Numbered from the stretch's first letter, positions 12,028 through 25,641 are shown. The stretch: 64,000 bases of DNA from Eumeta japonica (GCA_005406025.1 BGZK01000289.1:434001-498000), one strand, 5' to 3'. Notes: generated by a model not told the origin, from the letters alone. Numbers and translations are program-made.

Positions 12028-15000
12028 CAGTTCTTAAAATCTTACGATACTTTTTAGGCTATAGAAATGAAAAAGCAATGTGTGATAACTCCGACGCGTG
12101 ACTAGCATCTAATACAGTTGTATGGAAAATTAAATAAGTAAACGCTGAATTTACGAAATATCTTGGAATATGTATAACAAGCAAAAGGGGTAAATGAACG
12201 TTTCTGTTACAATACTGAAAAGTTGTATATGTTTTAGTCATATTTAATTATATTGACTCAATAAAACATATTACATAAATCATGTTAAGTAAAAAAATTT
12301 TAAAATTCCAAAACTCCTCATAAAACAGTCGTTAACAATAGCAAAACGTTTAGCACCACATGCATCGAAAATTTAACTTGTCTGTTTTAAAAATAATATT
12401 TTATAAATCCTTAATGACAGATAAATACATACGAAACAAGTTGACTTTTTGTTAATTCTCGATGTCTCACCCCCATTTAATTTGTGTACTGCGTGCAATA
12501 CAAAAAAAATCGATTATTAAAATGTAAAGTACCATTAAAATATATTACTTTATACGCAAATTAAGATTTTTAATTTTTTTTAATCGTGTTAGAAAAATAA
12601 TTCACATTAGTTTTATAATATCTCTATACCATTATTATAAATGTGATTTAGCTCACAGGAGTATACCCGGTTCAAACGGGCCGTTTTTAGACTTTTTTTG
12701 TTTGTAAATTGTTTTGTTAATTTATAATAAATAAATATTATAATATAGTTTTAAATATCTAAAACATTTAAATATCCATTAAAAGAAGCGAATGTTTTTG
12801 ATAAATAAATCAACAATTTTGAGACACAACGAGATCCTCTCGCTTTGGACATTAGAAACTTTGGATTTTGATATGGTCACATATTTACGTTTCCCTTTTA
12901 TCCATACCAAATGTGGGCTTTTCTTGCCTCTGGTGTTATTGTAGATGAAAAGTTGCAAGTTTGAATTTGGAATAAATACGTACCTATTGTGACACCATAA
13001 ATAATACATTTCGTATAAGGGTGTATCGTTGTTTTGGTAAATGAAAAAAAATGAATAAAAAAATCTTCATTCGATTAGCACGCGAGATCGGTTCATCACG
13101 CAGTCCGAGCGCGGGGCGCGGCGCGGCGGTTCCTAAAGGGGGGTATAAATGTGAATGGATGTTAACGTGTTTTTTACGAGGCCCGGGGTCAACATATCGT
13201 TTTGTTTGCGTCCTCGCCGATATCTTTATTCTCCGGCTTACCCCAAAATTTGGGAGCTGATGGCCATTCGGTCTCTATTTGTTCCGTTTTATTTGGATGC
13301 CCTTTTCCTTTCTTTCGTTTTTTTTTTAATTTTTCTATTTGCGACGAACCAAACAAAGTATTATGATGCGATTTAAACAAAAATGAAAATATAAGCTTGA
13401 AATCGAAACTAAAATATTAAGAAATATTCCTATTAAAAAATTCAACAGTTGATTGGTTATTTTAATTTTGACTCATCATTTATTAAAATAACATATATCA
13501 CTTCACATTACGTGATTTAATTTCATTAAATTAAAATTAATCAACTTTTTTAGCGTGAATTTCGACACAATTTAATGTTATAGAATACATTCTATAAAAT
13601 ATAAATTAAATAATAAAGCCTTTGAACAGGCGTTTTTTCAATTAATCTTTGAGGTATAATCCGAAAAGTTTTATATAGTTTATTTTTCTTTCCTACTTTT
13701 ATAAATAAATAACACCCATTATTAAATATTGATTACATAAGTATTGTTATTAAATGAAGTAAGTTAAAGAGTTATTAATTAATGTATTTTAAATTAGATA
13801 TTTCAATACGAATTATAAGTTTATATTTGCTCCGTGCGCGACTGTAGCGCCACTAAATGTTTGAATTAAAGGGGACTATTAGAGGTATTTTTAGGTAGAG
13901 TAAAGTAAATACTACATTAATTAGAAATACGTCCTAGGTTGGACTGGAAATTGTGATCATTGCGAATACAACTACACGACGATGTTTGTAGTATTTAATT
14001 TTATTTAATTATTAATATAAAACCGAAACGCCATGCCTCTGTTTTTCTTCGAATGTGACTTACAAGTTTGCCACCAAATGATATGAGACTTTATATCTTT
14101 TATACGTACATGTTTTTGTGTAGGTACGAACTCTATGATGACGAATCTCTGTGATATTTTATGTTGTTATTTGTTCTCCGAACTTTTAGGCATATATAAA
14201 ATCCCGAAAATTTAACCAGCTGCTCGAATAAAACGGATGATATGCTAAAATTGTAATCAGTCGAGAGATCGTTGAAAAATCTCATCACAAAACGCATTAA
14301 AACACCCCTAATAAATTAACGTTTACCAAATAGCTACACACAAACTAAACAAGATGTGATGTACGGTACGAATAACACTCATTCAATTTGTATAGACACA
14401 GATAGAGCGGGATGGAAAAAGTCAACATTTGCCAGACGTTGGGAATGTTTGCACGCCGACGTCGACTGCGAACGCCGTGATGTGAACTCTCCGGGACGTG
14501 AGGCAGCGGAAGAAAACAGGTCCGTCCGCGACAAGCCCGTGTTTATTCTGACACAGCGGCACAGACACGAACGACAGAAGGGCCCATCGCGAGCTCTACC
14601 CCGTAGACGTGTTTGTCGTCTACGGCCCCGGCGGTGTAAGTGAAACGTATGAAATCGCAGCCGTATCTATGAAATGAGCTCGCGACATTATCCCTTACGT
14701 GCGTGTGCGTTGCATTGCGGCGTATCGCGATATCGATGTATTGCGATTCGAAAATATCATCGCCAAATTGACCACGACGACGGTTAGGATATCGTGAATG
14801 TGCGCAATCTATGTTCATATAGTGCTATATGCATATTTGATCTTTAAAGCGAAACATATAATTTAATTGTGAAACAAAATTAGTCGAATAATTTTAATGA
14901 CATACCTGCTGTCTGCAGCTTAAAAAATTCAGTACAAACAGTATTTGGTTTTTTATTATTTTTATGGCTACTTTTATAGTTTTTATTAGTTTAGAAAAAA

Positions 15001-16935
15001 AATGTAATGATAATCAGAATTTGTTGATGACAAATTGTTAAAGTTGTACACAATGAAATTATTGATTTTTTTTTTTGTTTTTTTATATAGAAATAGCAAT
15101 TATGATTTTCAAAGAATAAATAATTTATAGACTACTTGTTTAATAATATAAATGTAAAAAGGCGATTATAATGAAGAAAAACGGAACCTTATTAAGTCAA
15201 GCTTTGAGAATATACCATAATTTATTCAATTTTTTAAATCAATATTTTATTTATAAAAAAAATATTTTACATTGTCTAGAATCTTTAAAGGCGACGCGTG
15301 ATTGCCGTAGCGGAGGCTCAGAGTCTTATTTTTAGCATTAAATTAAAATGATCAATAATAGAGAATAGAGATTGAGTTCTAAAAGCTTTGTTATTAAAAA
15401 TTTTCTCTTCTCTATGAAGTTTTCTTTTTTGACAATTTCTTAACTATTAATTTGCTGAATTTTTAACAAAAATCTCAAAGCTTCATTATTTTCATGTTGA
15501 TTTGTTAATAACTTTTGCAATTTTCGTGTGCTTTAAAACCATTTTAGTACATTTTTCTAGACATCATTCCAAATCCAGTAAATTATCGCCCGTAGTTTTT
15601 GTAGTTTTATCAAGAATTAACACTGATTTGCAATTATGAACTAGACTACATACCAGACATAATATCATGAGATATTATAATATGTATAACAGATGACCCA
15701 AACAAGTCCAAACAGCCAAAAAATTAAAAATCAAACTTTTCTACATATTATTATGCAGTATTAAAGTCTTATTTTGTTAATAAATTCTTATCCGCTTAAC
15801 ATATTGCGGAATATATAACGCTATTTATTTTCAAATTCACCTTAAATTGATATTTAAAAAATATACAATATTCAGGTCATAGTTGAGTTTTTCATTTGAT
15901 AATGTAATGCTTATACGTATTTTTATTAATTAACTACCTGAAGAAAGATAACTTTCGATACGAATATTTCCTTTTCCACGACGTCAGGCTTTGATGGCAT
16001 TTCCATCAAAAGTTTTATTGCTTCTGTGAGAAATATACCGTCACTTGGGATAACAATTTTAACTAACACGAAATGTTGAAAAGTTCCTTTGTATCAATTA
16101 TATTCCCATGTAATTCAGCTTTGTTGAAAAGAAATTTAATAAAAGCACCAGGTGGCTTTGTGAAAATCACTGAAGTGTCAAGATAAAAAAAACAAGTAAT
16201 AGCTATACAAAAAATCATGATCTACTCCAGAAATGATAGCATGAACTATGGAGGTGTATTTCTCTACGTAGTTACAATGATTTTTAGCTTGCTTTGTTCC
16301 TCTTTATATTAAAGGAATTGGAGTAAAATTATTTCACTGTGCTACCAGTATATATTTTTTTAATTATCATGCAATTTACCATTCTTTTTCCCCAAGAGTA
16401 ATCATTTGTTATCACTACATTAGTATAATTTAAATTAGAAGATTATGAATTTCAGTATTGAGCCTTACTTTCCTTTTTAGTTCTTCCAAAATTTATGCTT
16501 TTATACCAATAAAATGTCATAAAAAGGTTGTTTTTTTTATTAAATTTCACTTTTAAACCAGAGAAGTTTATTTTAGATGATACGTCGTTCGAAGAGAAGT
16601 ACTGGGTAAATATTTAAACATAATGTCCAAAATGATTATTCTATTCTTTATATTTCAATTCATTTAGATACTTGGGTTTCGGTTTATTAATGTAATATCA
16701 CTGCACGCATTTTCTTGTTGTCTTTTCCGATTTTCCTGTGTGATCTAAGGAATTATTTAAGAGGAAAATTTTCGGTGGTCAATCACAGACATTATATTTA
16801 ATTTTATTTCATAACAATTCAACTAGTATACGATGTCAGATTATTTTCCACTTTAGATGAAACTGAAATCAATAGAACTTCATACAAATTTTTTGTTTAT
16901 ATTTTTCTATTTAAAAGTATTATCTGTGCTATAGA
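12028..16935. other. Non-coding AT-rich stretch
   Basis: No gene is supported. Frames near 13050-13376 lie around a small GC-rich patch (about 13090-13145) on both strands and look like by-products of composition. A GC-rich, stop-poor patch lies at 14440-14645 and is listed separately. From about 14650 to 16930 the sequence is AT-rich with no recognised repeat. Confidence 0.55.
14356..14643 (+). other. GC-rich open stretch ending at a GTAAGT donor-like site
   Basis: A 95-codon open frame runs to a stop that lies inside a donor-like GTAAGT (14636-14641), the pattern expected if an exon reads into an intron. The protein is rich in Arg and charged residues and matches nothing I know. The opposite strand is also open (14543-14818), so the openness may come from base composition. 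A 9-bp perfect stem, CCGTAGACG (14601-14609) with CGTCTACGG (14617-14625) and a 7-nt loop, lies just before the donor-like site. The base before the donor is T rather than G, which weakens the splice reading. This could be a non-coding regulatory block instead. Confidence 0.15.
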
Positions 16936-16939
16936 AAAG

Positions 16940-17215
16940 ATTCGGGAGAGTTGACACAGCTCACAAAAACAGCAAGCTGAAGTGGCAATAGGCAGGTCAC
17001 AGAAATGATGACCACTGGAAAAGGAGCGTTTTGGAGAGGCGATCACCACCCGAACATTTCAGGGTTGAAAGTTCCTTCCTGTACTGGGAGGCTGAAGACT
17101 TGCGAAGAAGCTTCAGACCATTCTATCGGACCATCGTTGATTAAAGATGGACCAGTATATTTCATTGCGGACATCTAGATGATACTAGTCCAATATTAGG
17201 AGTTCTTTAAAGGCT
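16940..17215 (+). pseudogene. LINE ORF2 C-terminal remnant
   Basis: Reading from about 16955 gives AHKNSKLKWQ, a stop, then AGHRNDDHWKRSVLERRS. This matches the pattern K-L-K-W-Q-W-A-G-H ... R-W-S-x-R-V-L-E-W-R-P found near the C terminus of RTE-like LINE ORF2 proteins in insects. The conserved Trp after KLKWQ is now a TAG stop. Downstream the frame runs on as degraded sequence to EAEDLRRSF, then reaches a stop. Only the C-terminal end is present; no reverse-transcriptase core is recognisable upstream. This fits 5' truncation at insertion followed by decay. Confidence 0.65.
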
Positions 17216-17689
17216 GAAATGAACACATATAAATGTTTAGAATTTTTTTGATGCCCTGTTTGGTGGCTCTATGCAATTTGTTAACATCGATGCTTTGCCG
17301 ATGCCGATTATCCGTTTTTGTTGTTGCCTTTTCTTTTAATTAAATTATTAACACTATAATTTTCATTACTCATTCCTTTGTTTTCGTCAGTGTTTCTTTT
17401 ACTTTCACATCTGCTACTTCAAGTTAAAATGTTACCTATTTTTGGCTACTTATCTGATGTTACAAGAAATACGTAGCAAATGCAGCGCAATCTTTTATTA
17501 ATTATTTATTTTTTAAAACTACATTGTGATGAAAATGAATTAATGGGTTTTTTTAAGTTTTTCAAAATATTTTTGTCCACAACTATTCCCTTTATTTAAA
17601 CAAACACCATTTTCACTGTGAATCCCTGTATTATCACGGCAGCCGCTATATTACATTTTGCTATCGGTGTATACACCTACATTATTATC

Positions 17690-17900
17690 ATTATTACGTG
17701 CCCGTTCCCATAGAGATTTAATCTTCGAGCGTGACACTTTCCCATCATTACTTCAATGCGAATGATTTTATTTCAGTGAAATATTATTAATATGAGCCGT
17801 GTTCAGGCACACGTGGCCCGTCCCCTTTGAGCCGGGAGCACGATCAAAGCGATCACGGGAACAATTATTCGGTTTGCTGATGATAAATTGACTTCATAAC
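17690..17900. promoter_or_regulatory. Candidate conserved non-coding element
   Basis: This mixed block contains 'gtgcccgttcccatagagat', 'cacgtggcccgtcccctttg' and 'gatcaaagcgatcacgggaa', with an E-box-like CACGTG and homeodomain-type ATTA words. It is not repetitive within the window and has no coding frame. A regulatory role is inferred from composition alone. Confidence 0.25.
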
Positions 17901-20129
17901 GTGAACCAACGCTCTTTTTTGTCTTCTGTGCTACCAGCTGACTGATGCGCCTTCAGGGCATAAGACGTTAGTATGGAATTGGATTTTGTCTTATTCGAGA
18001 AATCACCTTTAAAACTATGTCCTTATTTTGAATATTTGTTTTATTTACACATTGTACAGAATATCATGGCAAATAAAAATAAACTGAATTTTGTCTATTT
18101 TTATTTAAATGATTATAAAAAAAACTTATTTATTTAAATTATTTAACAAATAAAAAGCTTACAAAATTTTGGGTATAATTTTCCCAAACTATTTTATATA
18201 CAAATTAAATAGTTATACATATACATAACAAGCTAAGATAATCGAGAAAGAGAAGGTTCTAGAGTTTAAAGCAAACGTTTTATTTGCTATAAAATTGAAT
18301 TCTATTTTTCCAATAATATTCATATTAGTCAATTATTTTTTTGTATTCTTTGTTGATTATCAGATTAAGCCTCTTTTTGCGTGCGAGAGTAAAAATAAAG
18401 AGCGTTCTCCATACATGTCAAACGTGTCGGCGGCTCCGCGAGGGTGCTGCCTGGGGCCTATTGTCTTGTCGCATTAACGAGAATCGCATCATAACTCCCG
18501 ATAATCTACGTTTATTGGCTCTGTTCGCCCGCCTGCTTTATTACACTCTTCAAATAGCTTCAGTATTACATGCCTACGACTCCCGCATTCGCGAATGTGG
18601 ATCTTGTGCGCTGGAGTGTACGGTTTATGTGATGCAGCTACTGGATTGTTTTTTCTTATTATTGCCGAGAAAAATATATATTTATGAGTTCGCATGTAGC
18701 TCGGAATAATAAAATAATGACATCGGAACGGAATGCACTAGTTTCCTGATTCGAATTCTCAATCGGTTCAATGAGCCAATAACAAAATCATTTAGTGAGA
18801 CTTTTGTTAAGCCGTACTGGGATCATTGTTCAATAAACGACATTCATTGAATATTTGTTTTATAATCTACTATATAGCAATTCAATCGGAAAATGTTCGA
18901 TTAATGTGCTGACTGGTTTCCTTTGGAAAATCGCAAGGAATTTTAAAGTATATTTGTTTGTACATGGGTCTTTACGATCACACTCAGTATACTACATTTG
19001 AATAAATTGAGCAATGGTATTAAAGATACGTAATCTGACAAAGATACTAGAATATGAGTTACCACAATTATTTCAAGAATACGTGAATCTATAAATAGAC
19101 CAGGAGAGACGTTTTTAATTAGTATCTATTTCATGCACTTGGTGATATCCAATAATTAAAATCAAATAATGAGTAAGTAATTCTCATTGATGTTCAAATA
19201 TCAGAATTTTGTAACGTGTATTAATTGTTTAGTATGATAGTAACAAAAAAAATAATTTAAATGGGGATTTTCTATTTCTTATTGGTTTAATTAAATTTGA
19301 ATCACATTCTGAAAACGACTAAAAATTAAGTTTGTGGCCATTTAAAATATAGATGTAATCATTTATAGTTTTTGCAATGGAGTTCAGTGACTGATCGGGA
19401 ACTATTGTTAAGGACGATATTATATAACATTGTCATACACTAAGCCGTTGATGGGAGAAACCCATGACAAATGATACCATTATCGGCTTTACTCGGAGAA
19501 TACTTAACGCTACCGACATTGACCGCCACTGCTTATTATATCTCTAATCTCTAATCATCTAACCAAAGTATTAAACGAAAAAAAAAATTGCTGACGCAGC
19601 AATCACGATTAGCCTAAAGACAATCCATTATTGGAGCGCTTTTAGGGCACTCGTAATCGGCCGTTATCTCCCTTTTGTAGCGAATTTTATGAGCGAAACT
19701 ATTCACCCGAGAAATGTACAGGCCCTTTATCTCGTTACACCCTTTGTGAGGCCTAATTACTTGCATGATAGTTAGCCCGGCGTGCCGTGATTCAATGGGC
19801 AAACTTCAGAAAAAATAATTTACCCGTTTGTTTCAGTACAAAAAGGAAAATTGCTTTAGTTTAACTTCATAAATTAATAAAGATTCGCGTAGGTGTAGTT
19901 ATTGTAGATAACTAAAAAAGTTATTTTCTTTGCGAGCAGATATTTCATAATTTATATTTAAACGAGAAGGACTTTCGCATTATAACTGTAATAACACTTT
20001 AACACGAATGAATGTAAAAAATAATCTTAAAAGCCTTTTTTCCTTGTCACCTTCACGCGTACCTGCCCCGAACAATAAAGAAATTCAAATTTTTTTCAGA
20101 ACATAAATTGAAGACGATCGACTCGCCGG

Positions 20130-20490
20130 CAACCCCGTGCCCTATTAAGTCGTTCCCGTAATAGTTGTTTACAGCCGCCTCTCGCTGCGCGTTTACAATA
20201 TATTACGAGCTTGACGGCTATAAAAAAAAAAGGGGTGAAAAAGAAAAAAAAAATGAATAAAGCTAGAACGGCGAAATAAAGGTCCGGAGGAATATATACG
20301 ACTTCCTAGAGGAAATAATAATGCTGTTTGCAATTCATTTGCCTGGCTACCTGCGCCCCCCCGTCTTAGCGAAAACAACGGGATTTTTTTCCTCGGGCCC
20401 CCGCGCCGGCTTCCCTCTTTTCTTGGGTAATTTTTCTTGGGGCGGGTCGCGATTTTTATTCCCAACCCTTTGCTTCCTGCCGAAATCAAA
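20130..20490. promoter_or_regulatory. GC-rich block, candidate regulatory DNA
   Basis: The block has homopolymer A-tracts (20221-20255), then GC-rich words 'tgcgcccccccgtcttagcg' and 'cctcgggcccccgcgccggc', and 'cttggggcgggtcgcgattt'. Open frames on both strands (68 and 98 codons) show no known motifs. It is unlike the flanking AT-rich DNA. Confidence 0.25.
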
Positions 20491-22436
20491 GCTTAATGAC
20501 GATGTTCGTGAGAGAAGTCGTAAGTGAAATTTGGATATTTATTTTTATAGCAGATAGATATGTAAAACATGTAAAGCAGAATATAAACATTTGTTATAGT
20601 TTTGTATAAATAGTCATCAGAGTGGGATGAATTTATCGAAACAAAAAGTGACGGTTAATAAACGACTACTACTGTGCTTCTATCGTTATAGGAGCGAATC
20701 GATAGGATTAGTCCAAGAAAATAATTAATGACATCTTGCTTGAGTTGAAATTAAGGATATGTTTCAAAATATCTTTTAAACTATACTTCGCCAATGAATA
20801 CGTTAGAAATGTAAATAAAATGTAAAAATAGAATACGATTCTCATTACCGTCATATAATATTCATATGAATAAATCTTCCTGGTGTGTTTAAGTACATAA
20901 TTAAACAACTGGAAAGCACCTGTATGCCAAGTAAAAAATGTCGAATTTATTAAATTATATTGAACGGTTTACAGTTAGGCATCTCTCGTTCACGTCCCTC
21001 TGAAACGGCGTGTCGTACAAGTGAAATCAAAGCGTAACAAGGTAGCAGAAGTCGTCTCGGTTGCATTTAAAAACGTAATTGTAAGTAACCGCTCCCTTTT
21101 ATTAATTTAGCTCGTTCATTTCGTCGACGTCCGCCGGAGGAACGAAAAAAGTCGCCGCTTCTAAAATATTCATCGCTTAGGGGCATGACGAACGGGCGCG
21201 TATGCGTTTGCTGAATCCGAAAAGGGTAGCATTCGTGAATGAAATTCGATGTCGTTTGCTCTCGACCTTCGACCCGTATCACAATCGTGCTTGATGAAGA
21301 ACCGATACAGCACAAATCACTATGAAAGTATAACGCACTATCCATATCTATCGACTTTACTCGGAGCTAAAATAGTATATGCTTCGCAAAGGTCACTAAG
21401 TTTTCTTTCTTTCCTTAAAACACTAAACCTTTAACTTTTGTCTTTGATGTAAAAGATCAAGTTAATAGAAATTAATTAGATTGAATATTGCACAGTGTTT
21501 TAGATGTTTTTCATTACGAAAACCGATGTTTTTCATATGTATTATGTAATATGTCAAACTGTAAAATTGTCGTATCAGTATCTAATGAAAATATTTGTCA
21601 AAAACATCGTGGGTGATGTGGGTAGTGTAAGAAAATATAATAACATTATTTTGAAAAACTTTTTCTGTCTATTTGAAAACGTTGTCTCTAAAATTATTAG
21701 AGGAATTTTCATGTAATTTTTTCATAGTCAACTTGAGCACAGTTAACTTATGGGTTTTATTTAATTAAAATTGTCTTAAGGAAAGTTTGTGGACTTTCAA
21801 AAATAAGTTTCGGGCATACAAAATCGCGGACACAGCTGTTGAATAAAAGGAACTATTATAATTTAATTTTTTATACGTCTTTTCGTCATTACCGCCTTTT
21901 TTAAAATACAAATATGTCAAATTGAACAACCGAATCAAACTTATGTCACATAAATTTCTACTGATAAGTACACACACTTTTTAAAAGCAAGATGATTAAA
22001 TTTAAAAACGTTGGCACAAATCGAACTCAATTCTTGTTCTTATTAATATTTCCTATCAACATCCACCTCTATTCAGTTACTTGAAAGGATTCAAACGGGA
22101 CGGACTCCAAAGGAAATCTCCGTTTAAGGAGCGAGCCGAACGAGTAATCAACTAATAACACCGAGCGAGCATCGGGAGGGCCCTCGCGAAAGTTTCCGTA
22201 AGTGAAAGATGCGATCGAAAATTACGGCCCGTGAATATTTAAAGGCCGCGCCTCCGGGGGCCGTCTCGAGAGAGCCGCCCGGTCGCTCGGAATACTGGAC
22301 GAGCGATCGGGTGGCGGCGCCGGCGCTGATGGAGTGTCCCGGCGACTGTCTCAGGCCTGGTCGACGATTCTCGTTTAATACGGATCCCGGATACTTTCTG
22401 ACACTGTAAGGGCATACTTGTAAATTTGATTTCTGC

Positions 22437-22501
22437 AAACTGATTTGTATCTGCCTTTTATCACTAACCACTAGTGGTAAATGGCAGATACAAATTAGTT
22501 T
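22437..22501. repeat. Near-perfect 65-nt hairpin
   Basis: Positions 22437-22466 pair with 22472-22501. Over 30 pairs there is one true mismatch (T opposite T) and two G-T wobbles if transcribed from the plus strand; the loop is 5 nt. The core word 'tttgtatctgcc' is matched by 'ggcagatacaaa'. It lies about 110 bp from a LINE remnant. It could be a tiny snap-back element, a small-RNA precursor or a chance inverted duplication. The short loop and long perfect stem fit a snap-back element or hairpin RNA better than a typical microRNA precursor. Confidence 0.65.
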
Positions 22502-22609
22502 ACGATCATTTTTTGTTTTGCAACTCATTCTAATACATTCGGCAGATGATTAATAACGGTTTTTGAGTGCCTATTCTTTATTTTAGTTTTATTATTATAA
22601 ATTCACGCC

Positions 22610-22990
22610 TAGTTCCCATAATTGAAACCTTTGCATTTCTTCCTTTCTTTACTGGCATCCATCGGCTTACTCATGCAAGCTCGTCATATTTGAGTGCTTA
22701 AAATTTGGTCTTTTTTTAATATGTCACCAACATGGTCTGCATAGGATTTTCTAGGGCGACCCTTGGCGACCTTTCCATCGCACACATTCGCTCTATATAT
22801 TTGTTTTGTCAGTCTGAATTCACTGACCCTTTTCAGATGGCTAAACCACGGCAACCTTTTTATACTCTAATCACTACATCTTCTTTCAAACCACATCGCT
22901 CTCTGACATCACTGTTCCTATATCAAGTTTCAAGGGCATTGCACGCATAATACTCAGCGACCGCATCTCTGCCGCATATATATTGTTTCT
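22610..22990 (-). pseudogene. LINE ORF2 C-terminal remnant (GRPRKSYADHV type)
   Basis: On the minus strand, an open run of about 50 codons around 22740-22860 reads WFSHLKRVSEFRLTKQIYRA, then a short gap and KGRPRKSYADHVGDILKK. This fits the W-x-G-H-V-x-R-M ... R-L-T-K-x-I-Y ... G-R-P-R-x-x-Y-x-D pattern at the C terminus of insect LINE ORF2 proteins. Further downstream an RACM-like block (about 22660-22680) follows a stop. There are stops on both sides and no reverse-transcriptase core. It differs in motif from the remnant at 16940, so two LINE types are represented. Confidence 0.7.
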
Positions 22991-25641
22991 ACTCTATAAT
23001 CTTTAATTGTGAACGAAAAACTAATTGCAAAAATTATCCCATTTACCACTAAAGGAAACGGTTTTATTTTTCCCGACACGGAAAAGTTTTTTCCTATCGA
23101 AAATTATTTTGTATCATTAGAAATGGTTGTATCGTCGTGCCTATAAAATGATACAGATGTTGCTTTCCGTGATAAAGTACAAATTTAGGTCAATAGATTG
23201 CACTGTCTCATGACTACCATATTGTATTATATAAGTATAGGAAATCTTACAACACGCTGATACAATCACATTCAATATGTAGAATATATAGAAAATGCAA
23301 TCGATATCCAATCGAACAATATATAGAGGATCCAATCGATACACTAGTGGTACAGTAGCGCCTAAGAGCTCCAAAACTTCTACTATAACGGACCCCCGCA
23401 TCTGTGTCCGCTAAATACGTTTTCATTGTTATCATTTAAATATTTCATGTTTAGACCTTGGATTGTCTCGGAGGACAAATTATTTTTCCTCGTAAAAAAT
23501 AGTTTTAATTTATGCTCACATATTATGCTATTTATAACAAACATTTCTTTTAAGCTGATTGTTACTAAAAATTGACCCCAATATAAATTTTGTGTTGAAT
23601 TATAAAATAAAATTCAACAATCCATCCAAAAGCGGTACATTTTAAAAGCCCGCGGCCGGCGGGCGGGCGGACGGGCGAGCGTCCCGTTTTTTTTTCAATT
23701 CCGGTAACAAGTCAATAAATCTAGAGGATTTTTAACCGGCGGCGGCCGCCGGCGGGCGCGCCGGCCTCGGGAGAAAGGCTTAACGCGATTACACTCGAAT
23801 TTACTTAACACCTACACATTAAACTGCCTAATGAGGACCTTTAATGTAATTTCCCTATCCGAGATAGCCCCCGGCCTGGATATCTCGGCGAGTGCCGTGT
23901 TCGGCCCCATTTTAATTTGATAATTGGCGAAAATTGGGTCTTGTGCAAATTTTGTTATGTAAATTGGATCCCGAATATGATTAATTTTACGTTAGGACAA
24001 AGGAGATGAACGTCTGCGTCTGAGTGAACGGCGCTATGTTAATACGCGTGTTTGACGGGAACAAATATTGGTTAATTCATTAATGGAAAAAGTGGAGTTG
24101 CCACCTCCAAGTTACAAAGTTGAGAACTAACGCTCGTTACTCGCACTAAATGGCAAACACTTTCTCGGCTTTATTACAATATTGTCATCGTATTAGCACT
24201 TATTCGATATAAAAAGAACAACCAGAAAGTTTCTGGTAGTGTACAATTAGTGTGAATAATTTCCAATAGTTACAAACACGAAATAAAAGGCGCGCCATAT
24301 GGAAATCGCAGGTGTACTTTTTACAGCTTCGGAATAATCCCAGCAAAGGAATTATATTTGCTGTTCTGGATGGTTCATTCGATTTCTTTTTTATTTGTTA
24401 AATTCCAAACAATTTTTTGGTCCACCATAATGAACTCAATTATTTATCCGATTGTTTCTAATCGGTTTAGGTTAACTTTGCTTGATTTTTACGTTAAAAA
24501 ATGATAAGTGTTTGCCAAACGGAAATGGCAGAAATAGCCAAAAAGTTTCTCAGGCTGTCTATTCTGCGGTGTAAAATGGGAGTACGTTCATCATCTACAT
24601 ATCTAAGTCTGTGGGATGTTGTGCATTAAGCAAAACAGTGTACAAAATTTGAAATAAGTGAAGGACACTTTTACGATATAAGCTTAAATTTGTGAAATAT
24701 TTGTCATTAAACTGGCTATACTGCATTAAACAGTTAATTATGTCCGGTATTTTATTGTCGAGTGTCATAACTTTCTAATATGTGAAAATCTGCATTCGTC
24801 AATCAGAAAAATTAACCACGTACACAATATTGGGAAGTATCTGAAATTTTACAGTAGATTGTGGTAGAAAAGCCTCATTTCACGTAACCAAGTTTCTATT
24901 CACCGTTTGCTTTTGGTTATAAATTCAAAGAGATGAAAAGAATTTTTAACATCAAGATCTTTATCATAATCACTAATGTTATTGTTAACTTTTTGAAAAG
25001 GTGTCGTGAGTTTATTTCCAGAACGTAATTTATTACATTTTGCCTTTTTAAATGGCACAATTGAGTATTAAAATATTTAAATTTATAGTATTAATAAGAT
25101 TATTTGAATGACCTGCATGTCTTTCAGCAAAACCAAGGCGGGTGTTGAATATACTTACATTATTTTTACGTGACATAATTTTTAATTTTATTATACGTAT
25201 TGATGTTGTATGTTTCCTTCTTCATCTTTCTCGTCGATAAGTAACAAGGTACATCGGATTTGTGTTTTTGTATATTGATAGTTGTAGGTAGCGGTTAAAA
25301 TTAAAATAAATTTCAAACGGGAAGAAACAAAAAAAAAGCATGTGCAGGGGCTCGCAAACCTACGTATGTGTATTGTGAAAATATTTAGGCGAATACTTTG
25401 TATATTTTTCATCCTCTATTTATAGATATGTTGCGATATTGTGTGCGCAAAATCTAGAACATCCCATACAAGAACGTGGAACCGGCGACGTAGCGGAAAT
25501 CTGAGAATCCAATTGAAAATATAGGTCTTGGATTTAACAGCGGCTGTCATGGAAATTTCATTCAACAATACGTAATTTCGATGATTAACAGCGAGATTTC
25601 GACGTAATTAAATAACAAACACAAGAAAACTAAAACTTTCA
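22991..25641. other. Non-coding stretch with a strong GC-rich block
   Basis: No gene is supported. The main structure is the GC-rich block at 23640-23950, listed separately. The remaining sequence is AT-rich with short unrecognised frames only. Confidence 0.55.
23640..23950. promoter_or_regulatory. GC-rich candidate conserved non-coding element
   Basis: GC boxes such as 'gcccgcggccggcgggcggg' and 'ccggcggcggccgccggcgg' alternate with preserved AT-rich words 'cctaatgaggacctttaatg' and 'tttaatttgataattggcga'. Many TAAT cores are present. There is no coding frame. The arrangement resembles developmental enhancers or promoter-proximal DNA in moths, but this is inference only. Confidence 0.35.

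Larger units (their letters stand above)
17216..22436. other. Non-coding stretch with several mixed-composition blocks
   Basis: No gene is supported. Blocks of raised GC with intact AT-rich words lie at about 17690-17900, 18385-18625, 19430-19800, 20130-20490, 21090-21300 and 22070-22390. Frames of 60-126 codons in these blocks occur on both strands and match nothing I recognise. AT-rich DNA between them shows no recognised repeat. Confidence 0.5.

Noticed and set aside
18341..18709. 122-codon plus-strand frame
   Set aside because: It overlaps another open frame on each strand in a mixed-composition block and shows no motif.
22732..22950. 72-codon plus-strand frame
   Set aside because: It is antisense to the LINE C-terminal remnant, which has the convincing motifs.
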